From the NCBI GenBank assembly GCA_002413345.1, contig DHWU01000056.1, positions 60,934-104,917 of the forward strand: a DNA stretch of 43,984 nucleotides, in the 5' to 3' direction. This stretch comes from Propionibacteriaceae bacterium UBA5174 (GTDB lineage Bacteria > Actinomycetota > Actinomycetes > Propionibacteriales > Propionibacteriaceae). The notes beneath the pieces are model-generated. The model worked only from the letters and a program-made list of their open reading frames with translations. It was not told the DNA's origin and made no database searches. Positions 15,598-24,657 of the stretch are shown piece after piece (within the stretch, counting starts at the first letter, position 1; the number at the start of each line of letters is the position of its first letter). Made by a program: the position numbers and the translations under genes.

Positions 15598-18500
15598 TTG
15601 AGACGCAGGCTCTTGTTGGCAGGGGCTGCACTGGGGGTGAGCGCGCTCTCAGTGGCTTTGGTCGTGTCTGGATTACCGGGAGCCATCTTTGGCCCTGCCG
15701 CCAGCGTCCCGGCAGCCTTCCCCGCCGCGAGCGTCACCGATACCAGCCAGGCTGACTCCACCAATACCGACGAAATCATCGTCGCCTTCACTAAGCCCAG
15801 CGACGATCCCGCCGCAAAGGCCAGTGCCGCTGTCCGCCGGACTGTGGCCGCAATCGGCGCCAAGGTAGTGAAGGCCGAGGCACTCAACACCACCACCGCC
15901 GCGGTAACTCTGAACAAGGAGCTGACCCGCAGCCAGGCCAACGCAGTGGCCGCCTCCGTCGAGAAACTATCGGGGGTGAAGTACGCCGAGGGTTCAATGA
16001 CCTTTTACCCAACCTCGGTAGGCACGCCAACTGTTGCCGACTACCAGTGGAACTTGAAGACCAACCCTGGGGTGAATGCCACTGATGCTTGGAACACCGC
16101 TACCGGCGCTGGCGTGCGGGTTGGTGTGATCGACACCGGGATTGCCGACAACGCCCAGTTGCCCAAATCACTGACCCTGTATTCAACCAACGGCAAAACG
16201 ATCACTGGTACAACTTGGCCTGGGCTGACCGTAACGGTGACGAACTCCAGTCACAGCAATAGCGATGTCTGCACCGCCACTGCCGATACCACCGGCGTTT
16301 TCGGCTGCGACCCAACAGCGACTCCGGCTCACCAGGACGTCTTGACCGCCACGATCAACGACGCCGCCAACACCAACACCACCGTGACTGTCGATTCCAA
16401 CCTCGACTCCCTGGCGGTCTCCCCTTACTTCACGACCAGCAGCGCAATCACTGGCACCGCCGAACTCGGCGCCACCGTGGTAGTGGGTTCCGCGGGGAGT
16501 TGTTCAACTGCGGCCAGCAGCACCGACCTCGTTGCCGAAACCTTCAGTTGCCCAGTCACTACTGATGGCAGCTACACCATCACTGCCACTGACGCCCTGG
16601 GCAATACGGCTACCGCTACGACCACCGTCGACACCAAGACACCAGACGCACCGGTGATCACGTCACCAGCTGATGGATCGACGCTAGGCGATTCGACTCC
16701 CACCGTGAGCGGCACTGGCGAAGCTGGGGCCACGATCACGGTGACCGACTCGACCGGTAAGCCCGTTTGCACCGCAACCGTTGCCGAGGACGGCAACTGG
16801 ACTTGCACTCCGGGCCAGGTGGCCGATGGCACCTACACTGTCCACGCAACCCAGACCGACAAAGCCAGCAACGCCAGCGCGGCTTCGAACTCGATCACCG
16901 TCACTATCGACACCACGATTCCCAGCGCCGTGATCATCTCGGCGCCAGTCGCGGACGCTGTGCTGAACAACGCCAGCCCCGCCCTGACTGGCACGGGTGA
17001 GGCCGGGGCGAACGTGACCGTCACTGAGCCCGGCTCCTCCGGATCGAGCACCACGGTGTGCTCAGCCACTGTGGCCGCGGACAGTTCCTGGAGTTGCACA
17101 CCCACGACCAAATTGGCTGAAGGCACGCACACCTTGTCGGTCACCCAAACTGACAAGGCCAAACACACCTCAACTGCGACCACAGTCACCTTCACCGTCG
17201 ACACTGTCGCCCCGGACGCACCGAGCGTGACCACCGCAACCGAGACTCTGGTTTCGGGCACGGCCGAGGCAGATTCCACGATCACGATCAGCTACACCCT
17301 CGCCGATGGGACGGCCCTCAGCCCGACTGCGGTTGCGAACAGCGAAGGCAGCTGGAGCGCCACTTTGACCCAGCCCGCCCCGGTGGGGGCAACGATTTCG
17401 GTGACTGCCACTGATTTGGCCAGCAATGTATCCGCGGCCGCCACGGCAGTAATCGCCGCTTCGCCCTCGCCCAGCCCATCGCCTAGCCCAACGCCCACGG
17501 ACACCCCGACTGCCACCCCAGACCCGAGCGCAACGGCCAGCGAAACTCCCGACGCCACCGAGACCAGCAGTGACAGTGGCACCATGACCGGCAGCAATTC
17601 CGGTACCTCGTCGGCCTCGCCGAGCACTTCTAGCGTCACCACCAGCCGCGACACCGTCACTTCAAAGACCAGCACCGTCGGTGCGGTGCTGCCGGGCTAT
17701 GACTTCGTGAACGGTGACGCCAATGCCGAGGATCTTGGCGACAGTGTCGAAAATAAGTGGCATGGCACCCATGTGGCAGGCATTGTGGCGGCCACGTCAA
17801 CCGACAGCAGTCATCCCTCTGGGGTGGCACCAGATGCTGAGATAGTGCCGATTCGGGCCATCACCGGCGATGGCGGTGACATGGCCGATGTGGCCAAAGC
17901 AATTGCCTGGGCCGCAGGCGGCACTGCGGACAACGTGAATCCGGACCCGGTTGATGTAATCAACCTGTCGCTGGGCGGCGTTGGCGATTGCTCGCAAACA
18001 CTCCAAAGCGCCATAGACGGTGCAACCGGGGCTGGAATTCCGGTGGTGGTCTCCGCTGGTAACAAAAACACCTCCATCGAAAACTATGCGCCAGCAAATT
18101 GCCGCGGCGTGATCGTGGTCACCGCCACTACCAACACCGGTGCCCGGGCCAGCTATAGCAACTGGGGCACAAGTTCAACCAGCCAAGCCCTACTAGTTGC
18201 AGCACCGGGCGGAGCCAGTGTCCTCTCCGCCGGATGCTCCACTTGGGGGTTCGCTGGCTGCGAGGGAATCGTTTCGACCATTGGCGGGACGGGCGGTCGA
18301 CTGCAGGCGATCTCCGGCACCTCGCAGGCCGCACCCCATGTCACCGGCGTGATCGCGCTGATGAAACAGAAGAACCAAAGCCTCAGCATCAGTGACATCA
18401 CCACAGTCATTCGTGGCACTGCCAGCCGGATCTCCGATGGTTGCGCCACTGCCGTGTGTGGCTCCGGCATTGTGAATGCCGCAGAAGCTCTCACGCAGAC

Positions 18501-19083
18501 TCCGGCCAGTGGCAGCACCGTCAGCGTCGCTCCAGCCGCCTCCACCAACCCCGCGCCGATCAGCTTCACCACCAATCTGCCGGCCACCAGCAAGGTGGGT
18601 GCCACCGTCGGCGTCACAGCCGCCAGTGGCTACCCGGCGCTGAGCTACCAGTGGTACCGCAGCGGCAACACGCTAATCAATGGCGCCACCAACTCCTGGT
18701 ACGCCCTCACTGCGGCCGATGCCGGGTATATGTACGTCAAGGCCTACCCAGCTGGCGAAGACCCCTCGAGCAGCACTGCGGTGGCCACCCTGGTGATGAA
18801 GGTCAACCCCGGCACCATCTGGGTACAAAAAGGCCCCTCCATCTCGGGCACCAAGAGGGTCGGTAAGACGCTGAAATCCACCCGCGGCACCTGGTCAGTC
18901 GGAGTGAGCGTGAAATATCAGTGGCTACGCAACGGCAAGACGATCAAGAAGGCCACCAAATCGAGCTACAGGCTCACCCGCTCAGATCGCGGCAAGAGAA
19001 TCTCGGTACGACTCACGGTGTCCCAGTCCGGTTATTACAGCCGCACGGCCACTTCAGCTAAGACCAGCACCATCAGGCGCTAA
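15598..19083 (+). CDS. Secreted subtilisin-like protease whose catalytic domain is split by Ig-like repeats
   Basis: The protein has 1161 residues from a TTG start at 15598 (GGGGG five bases upstream; a second in-frame TTG at 15586 is less likely). It has a signal peptide (MRRRLLLAGAALGVSALSV), then an I9-like propeptide. The triad is Asp179 (VGVIDTGI), His722 (WHGTHVAGI) and Ser909 (SGTSQAAPHVTG). Between Asp and His lie 543 residues, against 59 in the sister gene. The extra ~485 residues are four or five Ig-like repeats (motifs such as TVSGTGEAGATITVTDS and TLSVTQTDKAKHTS) and a Pro/Ser/Thr linker starting SPSPSPSPSPTPT. The protease core resumes at LPGYDFVNGD. C-terminal YQWYRSG and YQWLRNGKTIKKATKSSYRL modules end the chain. 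There is no sorting signal. All catalytic residues remain, so activity is plausible. Confidence 0.88.
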   Translation: MRRRLLLAGAALGVSALSVALVVSGLPGAIFGPAASVPAAFPAASVTDTSQADSTNTDEIIVAFTKPSDDPAAKASAAVRRTVAAIGAKVVKAEALNTTTAAVTLNKELTRSQANAVAASVEKLSGVKYAEGSMTFYPTSVGTPTVADYQWNLKTNPGVNATDAWNTATGAGVRVGVIDTGIADNAQLPKSLTLYSTNGKTITGTTWPGLTVTVTNSSHSNSDVCTATADTTGVFGCDPTATPAHQDVLTATINDAANTNTTVTVDSNLDSLAVSPYFTTSSAITGTAELGATVVVGSAGSCSTAASSTDLVAETFSCPVTTDGSYTITATDALGNTATATTTVDTKTPDAPVITSPADGSTLGDSTPTVSGTGEAGATITVTDSTGKPVCTATVAEDGNWTCTPGQVADGTYTVHATQTDKASNASAASNSITVTIDTTIPSAVIISAPVADAVLNNASPALTGTGEAGANVTVTEPGSSGSSTTVCSATVAADSSWSCTPTTKLAEGTHTLSVTQTDKAKHTSTATTVTFTVDTVAPDAPSVTTATETLVSGTAEADSTITISYTLADGTALSPTAVANSEGSWSATLTQPAPVGATISVTATDLASNVSAAATAVIAASPSPSPSPSPTPTDTPTATPDPSATASETPDATETSSDSGTMTGSNSGTSSASPSTSSVTTSRDTVTSKTSTVGAVLPGYDFVNGDANAEDLGDSVENKWHGTHVAGIVAATSTDSSHPSGVAPDAEIVPIRAITGDGGDMADVAKAIAWAAGGTADNVNPDPVDVINLSLGGVGDCSQTLQSAIDGATGAGIPVVVSAGNKNTSIENYAPANCRGVIVVTATTNTGARASYSNWGTSSTSQALLVAAPGGASVLSAGCSTWGFAGCEGIVSTIGGTGGRLQAISGTSQAAPHVTGVIALMKQKNQSLSISDITTVIRGTASRISDGCATAVCGSGIVNAAEALTQTPASGSTVSVAPAASTNPAPISFTTNLPATSKVGATVGVTAASGYPALSYQWYRSGNTLINGATNSWYALTAADAGYMYVKAYPAGEDPSSSTAVATLVMKVNPGTIWVQKGPSISGTKRVGKTLKSTRGTWSVGVSVKYQWLRNGKTIKKATKSSYRLTRSDRGKRISVRLTVSQSGYYSRTATSAKTSTIRR

Positions 19084-19957
19084 GGCTCGCCAGATCGAGA
19101 CCGCGGCAGTGTTCCACGAAGTCCGTCACACTCTGCGGATTAGCTCGTTCCTGACTCCAGCCCAACCCCAACAGCCGGTTAGTGGCCGGACGCAGCGGCA
19201 CCAAGATCGGTTCCGGATTTGCCCGCTTGCCCGATACTGGCAAGATCGAAACTCCCAAACCTGCTGTGACTAGGCCAGCGATGGTGTCAATCTCGCTGGA
19301 TTCGAACGCGATCCGCACCTGCGCGCCAGCGGCAGCCAGTAGTGGATCAATCATCTGCCGCAACTCTGTGGGCCGGGCAAAAGCGATGAAGTCTTCGCTG
19401 TCGAGGTCTTCGACGGCCACCGATTTACGTCCCACCAGGCGATGACCGCTGGGCAGCGCCACAAACAACTGCTGCTCCTCCATCAACTGCCAGCCCAATC
19501 CCAAGGCCGTCCGTGGCGGAGTGGCGAAGGCCGCGTCCAGCTCATCGGCGGCCACCAGATCAAATAGGTCGCGCGCAAACCCTTGCCGCAACTCGAAGCG
19601 GACCTCCGGGCGCACCTGCCGGAAGCTGCCAATCAGGTGCGGCACCACCCGACGAGCCACCGACTGCAGAAATCCGAGCCGAATCGTGGCCTGCGATCCG
19701 CTGAGCTGCCGCACCCTTCGCCGTCCAGCTTCATAGCCAGTCACGATCGCCAACGCCTCAGAACTGAACGCCACCCCCACCCGATTCAGGACCAACCGGC
19801 GACCGTGCCGCGTGAATAGCTCGGCCCCCAGATCGTGTTCCAACCGAGCCAGTGATCGCGACACATTCGACTGGTTCACTCGCAACAGCGCAGCCGCATC
19901 GCGGGTGTTCTCGGTCTCAGCCAAAGTCAGGAAGGCCTTTAGGTCCGATTCGTGCAC
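19073..19957 (-). CDS. LysR-family transcriptional regulator
   Basis: The 294-residue protein has the N-terminal winged helix-turn-helix (DLKAFLTLAETENTRDAAAL, NQSNVSRSLARLEHDLGAEL, FTRHGRRLVLN) and a periplasmic-binding-like effector domain from residue ~90 with FIAFARPTELRQMIDPLL and VTAGLGVSILPVSG. The start is a GTG at 19957. It diverges from an MFS exporter gene with 84 bases between, the usual layout for a LysR regulator controlling its neighbour in response to a transported ligand. The ligand is unknown. Its 3' end overlaps the convergent protease gene by 11 bases. Confidence 0.9.
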   Translation of the reverse strand: MHESDLKAFLTLAETENTRDAAALLRVNQSNVSRSLARLEHDLGAELFTRHGRRLVLNRVGVAFSSEALAIVTGYEAGRRRVRQLSGSQATIRLGFLQSVARRVVPHLIGSFRQVRPEVRFELRQGFARDLFDLVAADELDAAFATPPRTALGLGWQLMEEQQLFVALPSGHRLVGRKSVAVEDLDSEDFIAFARPTELRQMIDPLLAAAGAQVRIAFESSEIDTIAGLVTAGLGVSILPVSGKRANPEPILVPLRPATNRLLGLGWSQERANPQSVTDFVEHCRGLDLASLSA

Positions 19958-19970
19958 TCCCCCACCCTAA

Positions 19971-19983
19971 TGCGCATAGTGCA
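19971..19983. promoter_or_regulatory. Candidate LysR box (T-N11-A)
   Basis: TGCGCATAGTGCA fits the T-N11-A LysR consensus with a TGC/GCA inner dyad. It lies in the 84-base gap between the LysR gene (GTG at 19957) and the divergent MFS gene (ATG at 20042), 14 bases from the regulator start. That position suits autoregulation and control of the transporter. Confidence 0.45.
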
Positions 19984-20041
19984 TCAGTCAGCACGTTTCG
20001 ATCATTTCGCGCATCTATTTAGGGGTTCCACACTGGTGGAC

Positions 20042-21298
20042 ATGTCCGTCATTACCGAGCACCTCAGCACCGGCCTTGGCCATCGCGCTGGCAGTGTCAC
20101 CTACCGCAGGCTAGTCATCGCCATGATGGCTGGCGGTTTGGCGAACTTCTCGCTGATGTACTTCGTCCAACCGCTACTTCCTCTGCTTGCCCAGCAGTAC
20201 CACGTCACCCCCGCCGAATCTGCCCACGCCCTATCAGTCACCACCTTGACTGTGATCGCCGGACTGCTGGTGGCGGGACCACTGTCGGACCGAATCGGTC
20301 GGGTGCCGGTGATGCGTTGGTCGCTGGTCGCCTCGGGACTACTCGGGCTGGCCAGTGCTTTCGCCCCGGATTGGACCTCACTATTGATCCTGCGGGGGTT
20401 AATGGGAATCACCTTGGGTTGGCTGCCAGCGGCCGCCCTGGCCTACCTTCGCGAAGAGGTGCACCCCGAATCCCACCCTCGGGCCAACGCTGCCTACATC
20501 GCTGGCACCGCAGTTGGCGGCGCCACCGGACGCCTCCTTCCCGGGCCCTTGGCGATGCTCGGCGGGTGGACTGCGACCGCAGCGACGATGAGCTTGCTCA
20601 CCTTGGCCGCTGGCCTTGCGATGTGGGCCTTACTGCCGGCGGCAGATGGCTTCAAGCCACACCGAGTTGACCTCAAGGTGCTCCTACTGGGGACTATCAC
20701 CGCCCCGCTCGACCCGGTAATCGGCTGGCTGGCTGTGGCTGGTTTCGGCGCAATGGGCACCTTCGTCGCGGTCTACAACGCCTTGGCTTTCCGGCTGCAA
20801 GCCGCGCCGTTCTCGCTCGGCCATGCCGTGTCTTGGATCTATTTCTCCTACCTGATCGGCATCGCTGCACCACACCTACTGCGACGGCTTTCCGATCGAA
20901 TTGGCCGCGGGCATGCCACCGCCATCGGAGCCGTCGGCTTGCTCGGGGCAGTGATCGTAGTCGCGGTGCCGAATCTGGTCGGTGTGGTGATCGGCTTGGG
21001 GCTGCTCACTTTCGCCTTTCTCGGCGTCCATTCGCTGCTCAGCGGCTGGGTGACCGACCGGGCCGCCCGACAGGGGTTGGGCACCGCCCAAGCGTCCAGC
21101 GCCTACCTGCTCACCTACTACCTAGGCAGCACCGTCGCGGGTGCGGTGGCGACCCTGCAATGGCAGCAAGGCGGCTGGAGCGGGGTCGAGACTCTGACCT
21201 TGGCCTTAGCTGGCGCCACCGTAGTGGCGGTCACCATTGCCAACCGCTTTGACCTCAACCCCAAGATCAGCGTCGTTGAGGAACCGGTGAATCTCTAA
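20042..21298 (+). CDS. MFS transporter, YnfM-like drug or metabolite exporter
   Basis: From the ATG at 20042 the protein is 418 residues with about 12 membrane helices. The first helix region reads MAGGLANFSLMYFVQPLLPL, followed by the MFS motif A loop GPLSDRIGRVPVM and, in the second half, LSDRIGRGHATAIG. The N-terminal sequence recalls the E. coli YnfM branch. The open frame extends upstream to 19952, but that would overlap the LysR start and the LysR box. Export of a small molecule under control of the divergent LysR regulator is likely; the substrate cannot be read from sequence. Confidence 0.88.
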   Translation: MSVITEHLSTGLGHRAGSVTYRRLVIAMMAGGLANFSLMYFVQPLLPLLAQQYHVTPAESAHALSVTTLTVIAGLLVAGPLSDRIGRVPVMRWSLVASGLLGLASAFAPDWTSLLILRGLMGITLGWLPAAALAYLREEVHPESHPRANAAYIAGTAVGGATGRLLPGPLAMLGGWTATAATMSLLTLAAGLAMWALLPAADGFKPHRVDLKVLLLGTITAPLDPVIGWLAVAGFGAMGTFVAVYNALAFRLQAAPFSLGHAVSWIYFSYLIGIAAPHLLRRLSDRIGRGHATAIGAVGLLGAVIVVAVPNLVGVVIGLGLLTFAFLGVHSLLSGWVTDRAARQGLGTAQASSAYLLTYYLGSTVAGAVATLQWQQGGWSGVETLTLALAGATVVAVTIANRFDLNPKISVVEEPVNL

Positions 21299-21369
21299 CC
21301 CAGGGCCCTGGTACGGCAACTAGGCTTACCCTTGGACGTCGCTGGGGATCGCGACGGGAGAGGGCGCAC

Positions 21370-22125
21370 GTGTCCCTGGCAGTCCGAGCCGTCGGCTTGG
21401 TGAAGACCTTTGGTCCGCTGCGAGCCGTCGATGGGGTAGATCTGGAAATCCCTCGAGGCAGCTTCTACGGCATTGCTGGCCCCAACGGAGCCGGTAAATC
21501 GACCACGCTCCGAATGCTGACCGGGCTGCTGCGTCCCGAAGCGGGCAGCGCCGAAATCGCCGGGGTCCAGGTGTGGCCCAACCCGCTCAAAGCGAAAGCG
21601 CTGTTGGGCTTCGTGCCCGACAATCCGGTGTTGTTCGACCGGCTCACCGCACCCGAAATGCTGCAATACGCTGGCATGTTGCGCGGCTTGGCACCGGACG
21701 TGATCGCTGAGCGTTCGGCCGAATTGCTACGGGTCCTCGATCTTGATGACACCCGTGACCGCTTAATCGCCGACTTCTCGCTGGGCATGCTGAAGCGCGT
21801 CGGCTTGGGGGTGGCATTGCTGCACAATCCGCGAGTGATGGTGCTGGACGAGCCCTTCGGTGCCCTCGACCCGGTTAACGCGCAGGTGATTGAAGATCTG
21901 CTGCAGCGCTACCGCGACGCCGGTGGCACTGTGGTCTTCGCCAGTCACGTGATGGATGTCGTGCAGCGACTCTGCGATCGAGTGGTGGTGATCGGACGCG
22001 GCAAGGTGCTGACCGAAGGTACCGTGGCTGAGGTCTCAAAAGGCCGAAATCTTCAAGACGCCTTCGTTGAACTCGTCGGGGGGCGAGACCTAGAAGAAGG
22101 CGAACTGGCGTGGTTGCAGTCCTAG
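21370..22125 (+). CDS. ABC transporter ATP-binding protein
   Basis: The 251-residue ATPase has Walker A GPNGAGKST, the Q-loop region altered to GFVPDNPVLF, Walker B VMVLDEPFGALD and the H-loop VVFASHVMDV. The signature motif, normally LSGGQ, is degenerate here (DFSLGMLKRVGLG). That occurs in ABC-2-type exporter subunits that still work. The GTG start at 21370 follows GGGAGAGGG. It overlaps the permease gene by 16 bases, so the two form one exporter. The substrate is unknown. Confidence 0.9.
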   Translation: MSLAVRAVGLVKTFGPLRAVDGVDLEIPRGSFYGIAGPNGAGKSTTLRMLTGLLRPEAGSAEIAGVQVWPNPLKAKALLGFVPDNPVLFDRLTAPEMLQYAGMLRGLAPDVIAERSAELLRVLDLDDTRDRLIADFSLGMLKRVGLGVALLHNPRVMVLDEPFGALDPVNAQVIEDLLQRYRDAGGTVVFASHVMDVVQRLCDRVVVIGRGKVLTEGTVAEVSKGRNLQDAFVELVGGRDLEEGELAWLQS

Positions 22126-23669
22126 TCCGGCTGCGGCTGATGATCGCCGCCCGCAACCGTGGCGACGGCCCAGGTGCTACCAGCTATTACGTCGGCACTT
22201 GGATCAACGGCACGGTATTTGGCCTGATCGCGGGCATCGGCACCGCGATCTTTGTGTCTGCTCCCGGCTTTGGCAATGTGTTGTTGCTCGGATCGTTCGT
22301 AGCGGTATCGATGCCGTGGCTGATCGGTCCGATCTTGGAACCGACCCTGGCCGATGGCACCGTCGACCCGCGCCGCCTGGAACAATTTCCGCTCACCGCC
22401 ACCCAGCAAGTCACCGGGTTACTTGCTGGCGCCCTACTCACACCCACTGCAACCTTCACCATGCTCTTCGCTAGCGGAACGGTGGTTGGCCTGGCTGAAG
22501 CTCCCGGAACCCGGGTCGGCGCGCTGGGTGCAGCGCTTGGCTACACAGTGATGTGTGTCGCCGTGTCCCGTTCGGCCCAGGCGTTGCTTGCCGAATCATT
22601 GCGCTCGCGGCGTGGACGAGATTTCGCCGCACTGTTGGCGGCACTCATGGTGCTGAGCTTGTACGCACTGACCATCCACCTGCGCAGCACCATCGCTTCA
22701 ATCAATGACCAACTGGCCGGGCCGCTGGGCGAAGTTGCCGCCTGGTCTCCGCCCGGTGCTGCCGCCCAGGCAATCATCGCTGCCCGAGACGGCCTCTGGA
22801 GCGACTACGCCCTCCGGATGGGTGTGCTGCTCGCCATGATCGTGATCGCAATGTTGGCCTGGGCTTGGGCTTTGCGACGCCGGGTGCGGGGCGATTCCTC
22901 AAGCATCACCCGCGGCTACCGCCACAGTGCCACCCACGCGTTACCGCTGGTTCCACTGGCTTTTCAGCCGCTCCCCTCAACCCCAACCACCGCCGCCATC
23001 GCCCAACAATGGCGATACTTCTTCTTTCGCTCACCTAAGGCGATTCAGACTCTGATCATTCCACCGGTGATGGGAATCATGGTCGCCCACACCACCTTCG
23101 CCAGCAACGGCCTCGCCGCCCAAGCGGCCACCTTCGCGGCCCTGGCAGTGGTAGTTGGCAGCTTCAATGTATTCGGCTACGACGGCCCCGGGATGCGCTA
23201 CCTGATCGCCTCCGGAGCGCCACTTTCCAAGGTGCTGATCGGCAAAGCCATGGCTCCACTTTCCTACCTATTGCCGCTGTTGATCGTCTACACCGCGGTG
23301 GAAGCGGTCCTTCAGGACCGCTTCTCAGAGCTCCCCACGGCTGTCGCTGCGGGCTTCACTGTGGTGTTGACTGGCATCGCCATTGGCGCGCAGTCCAGCG
23401 TGCTGAATCCCAGCGACCAATCTCGGGTGGGTCATCGTCAAGGCATGTTCCTAAAGGTGTTCGCCTGGTTCGGCAGCTTCTTCCTAGTGACCTCGGTGGG
23501 CGCCGCCTTCTGGATTCTGATCAGCACCTACTTCGGAGAACCAGTTGCGGCTTTGGTCTTGTTGCCAACCGCCGCGGCCTTGACGATTGCGTCGATCATC
23601 AAAGCCGGACGCCGAATCGACCGGGATCCCTTCGACCTGCTACACCGACTGGCGCCCGCGGAGTATTGA
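22110..23669 (+). CDS. ABC transporter permease (ABC-2-like), two fused halves
   Basis: The 519-residue membrane protein has about 12 hydrophobic helices, enough for both membrane halves of an ABC-2-type exporter in one chain. Cytoplasmic stretches include RRRVRGDSSSITRG and the coupling-like region WRYFFFRSPKAIQTLI. The GTG at 22110 overlaps the end of the ATPase gene. I recognise no named family closely. With the preceding ATPase it most likely forms an export system. No antibiotic biosynthesis or immunity genes are beside it to suggest a substrate. Confidence 0.8.
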   Translation: MVAVLVRLRLMIAARNRGDGPGATSYYVGTWINGTVFGLIAGIGTAIFVSAPGFGNVLLLGSFVAVSMPWLIGPILEPTLADGTVDPRRLEQFPLTATQQVTGLLAGALLTPTATFTMLFASGTVVGLAEAPGTRVGALGAALGYTVMCVAVSRSAQALLAESLRSRRGRDFAALLAALMVLSLYALTIHLRSTIASINDQLAGPLGEVAAWSPPGAAAQAIIAARDGLWSDYALRMGVLLAMIVIAMLAWAWALRRRVRGDSSSITRGYRHSATHALPLVPLAFQPLPSTPTTAAIAQQWRYFFFRSPKAIQTLIIPPVMGIMVAHTTFASNGLAAQAATFAALAVVVGSFNVFGYDGPGMRYLIASGAPLSKVLIGKAMAPLSYLLPLLIVYTAVEAVLQDRFSELPTAVAAGFTVVLTGIAIGAQSSVLNPSDQSRVGHRQGMFLKVFAWFGSFFLVTSVGAAFWILISTYFGEPVAALVLLPTAAALTIASIIKAGRRIDRDPFDLLHRLAPAEY

Positions 23670-23701
23670 GCTGCCTCCAGTCAGGAGCCACTAGTTTGGG
23701 G

Positions 23702-24547
23702 CTACCCGGCCAAGGCTTCAGCGTCGATGCGGGCTAATAGATTGCGCAAGGCTGACAACCCGCGACGTTCCAGACGGCGCACCGTCGAAATGCTCAGCCC
23801 CATCACCGCTGCCAGTTCGACAATGCTCACCGCAGACTGCCCGTCCAACCCGTAGCGCAGGCGCAATACCCGCGCCTGGTCGGAGGGGACCTTCGCCAAC
23901 ATCCCCACTAACTGGCCACAGAAGTGATGCCATTCAGGATCCTCGCTGGTTTGATCGGGCAACTGCCAGGCCGAATCACAGGTGTCGATCGAGACTGGCG
24001 CCCGATAGCGGATCAAGGTCTGCGCCCGCCGCAGCGAGTACTGCAACTCTGACGCCAATTCAGCTACTCCCACTTCGCCGCCGCGTGCCATCCCCAACCG
24101 AGCCTGGACGCTCTTGGCACGACGAAGCTGCAAGGCCCGGCTGCCCGGCAACGCCAACTCACCAAGCCTGGCCGCACCAGCGACGCTCAGATGCTGACTG
24201 ATCCGGGTAAGTGCGTAGGTGGAGAATCGTCCGCGAGTGAAGTCGTAGCGCTGGACGGCCGCGGCCAATGCCACACATCCCTCCTGGAACAACTCGTCCA
24301 CCCCTAGACCAGTACGCCTGGACTCCTGACCAGCCAGTTTCCAAACCAGGCGCAGATTCGACAGTTGGAACCGCTGCCAGGCCTGCCGTCCGGACTCTGC
24401 CACCTCCCGCAGTTCAGTTGCGCTGGCTGACACCGGACGCGCGCCGGTGGCCAATAGCTGTTCAGCCAAAACCCCGGCTTCGATGGCTCGGGCAAGTTCT
24501 CGTTCCTGCTCAGCAGTGAGCAGGGCATGTTCGGAAGTCGTTTTCAT
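23702..24547 (-). CDS. Sigma-70 family RNA polymerase sigma factor (small, non-primary)
   Basis: The 281-residue protein contains sigma region 1.2-like LLTAEQERELARAIEAG, region 2 (SNLRLVWKLAGQESRRTGLG, VDELFQEGCVALAAAVQRYD, FTRGRFSTYALTRISQHLS), a short region 3, and region 4 (VPSDQARVLRLRYGLDG, ELAAVMGLSISTVRRLERRG). The -10-recognising segment departs from the primary-sigma TYATWWIRQAI, and the N-terminal extension of SigA is missing, so this is a group 2/3-like factor. The start is placed at the ATG at 24547; the open frame reaches 24577. It lies 110 bases downstream of dnaG on the same strand, the place the primary sigma gene occupies in the classical macromolecular-synthesis operon. Confidence 0.85.
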   Translation of the reverse strand: MKTTSEHALLTAEQERELARAIEAGVLAEQLLATGARPVSASATELREVAESGRQAWQRFQLSNLRLVWKLAGQESRRTGLGVDELFQEGCVALAAAVQRYDFTRGRFSTYALTRISQHLSVAGAARLGELALPGSRALQLRRAKSVQARLGMARGGEVGVAELASELQYSLRRAQTLIRYRAPVSIDTCDSAWQLPDQTSEDPEWHHFCGQLVGMLAKVPSDQARVLRLRYGLDGQSAVSIVELAAVMGLSISTVRRLERRGLSALRNLLARIDAEALAG

Positions 24548-24628
24548 ACTCCCAGCCTCGCCCCCGTTCAGCCTCACCGACCGATCCTGGAGCTAGCTGT
24601 GGAACGCAACAATCTGAAGACAACCGGC

Positions 24629-24644
24629 GTGAGCCCCGACTCAC
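24629..24644 (-). terminator. Weak hairpin between dnaG and the sigma gene
   Basis: GTGAG-CCCCGA-CTCAC is a five-pair stem with a six-base loop, 14 bases past the dnaG stop. No T-run follows, so it may only partly terminate or slow transcription into the sigma gene. Confidence 0.25.
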
Positions 24645-24657
24645 AATCACCAGGCGA

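Noticed and set aside
17461..17680. Pro/Ser/Thr-rich stretch in the second protease as a cell-wall sorting linker
   Set aside because: It is internal, between the Ig repeats and the rest of the protease core, and no LPxTG, hydrophobic helix or basic tail follows at the C-terminus.
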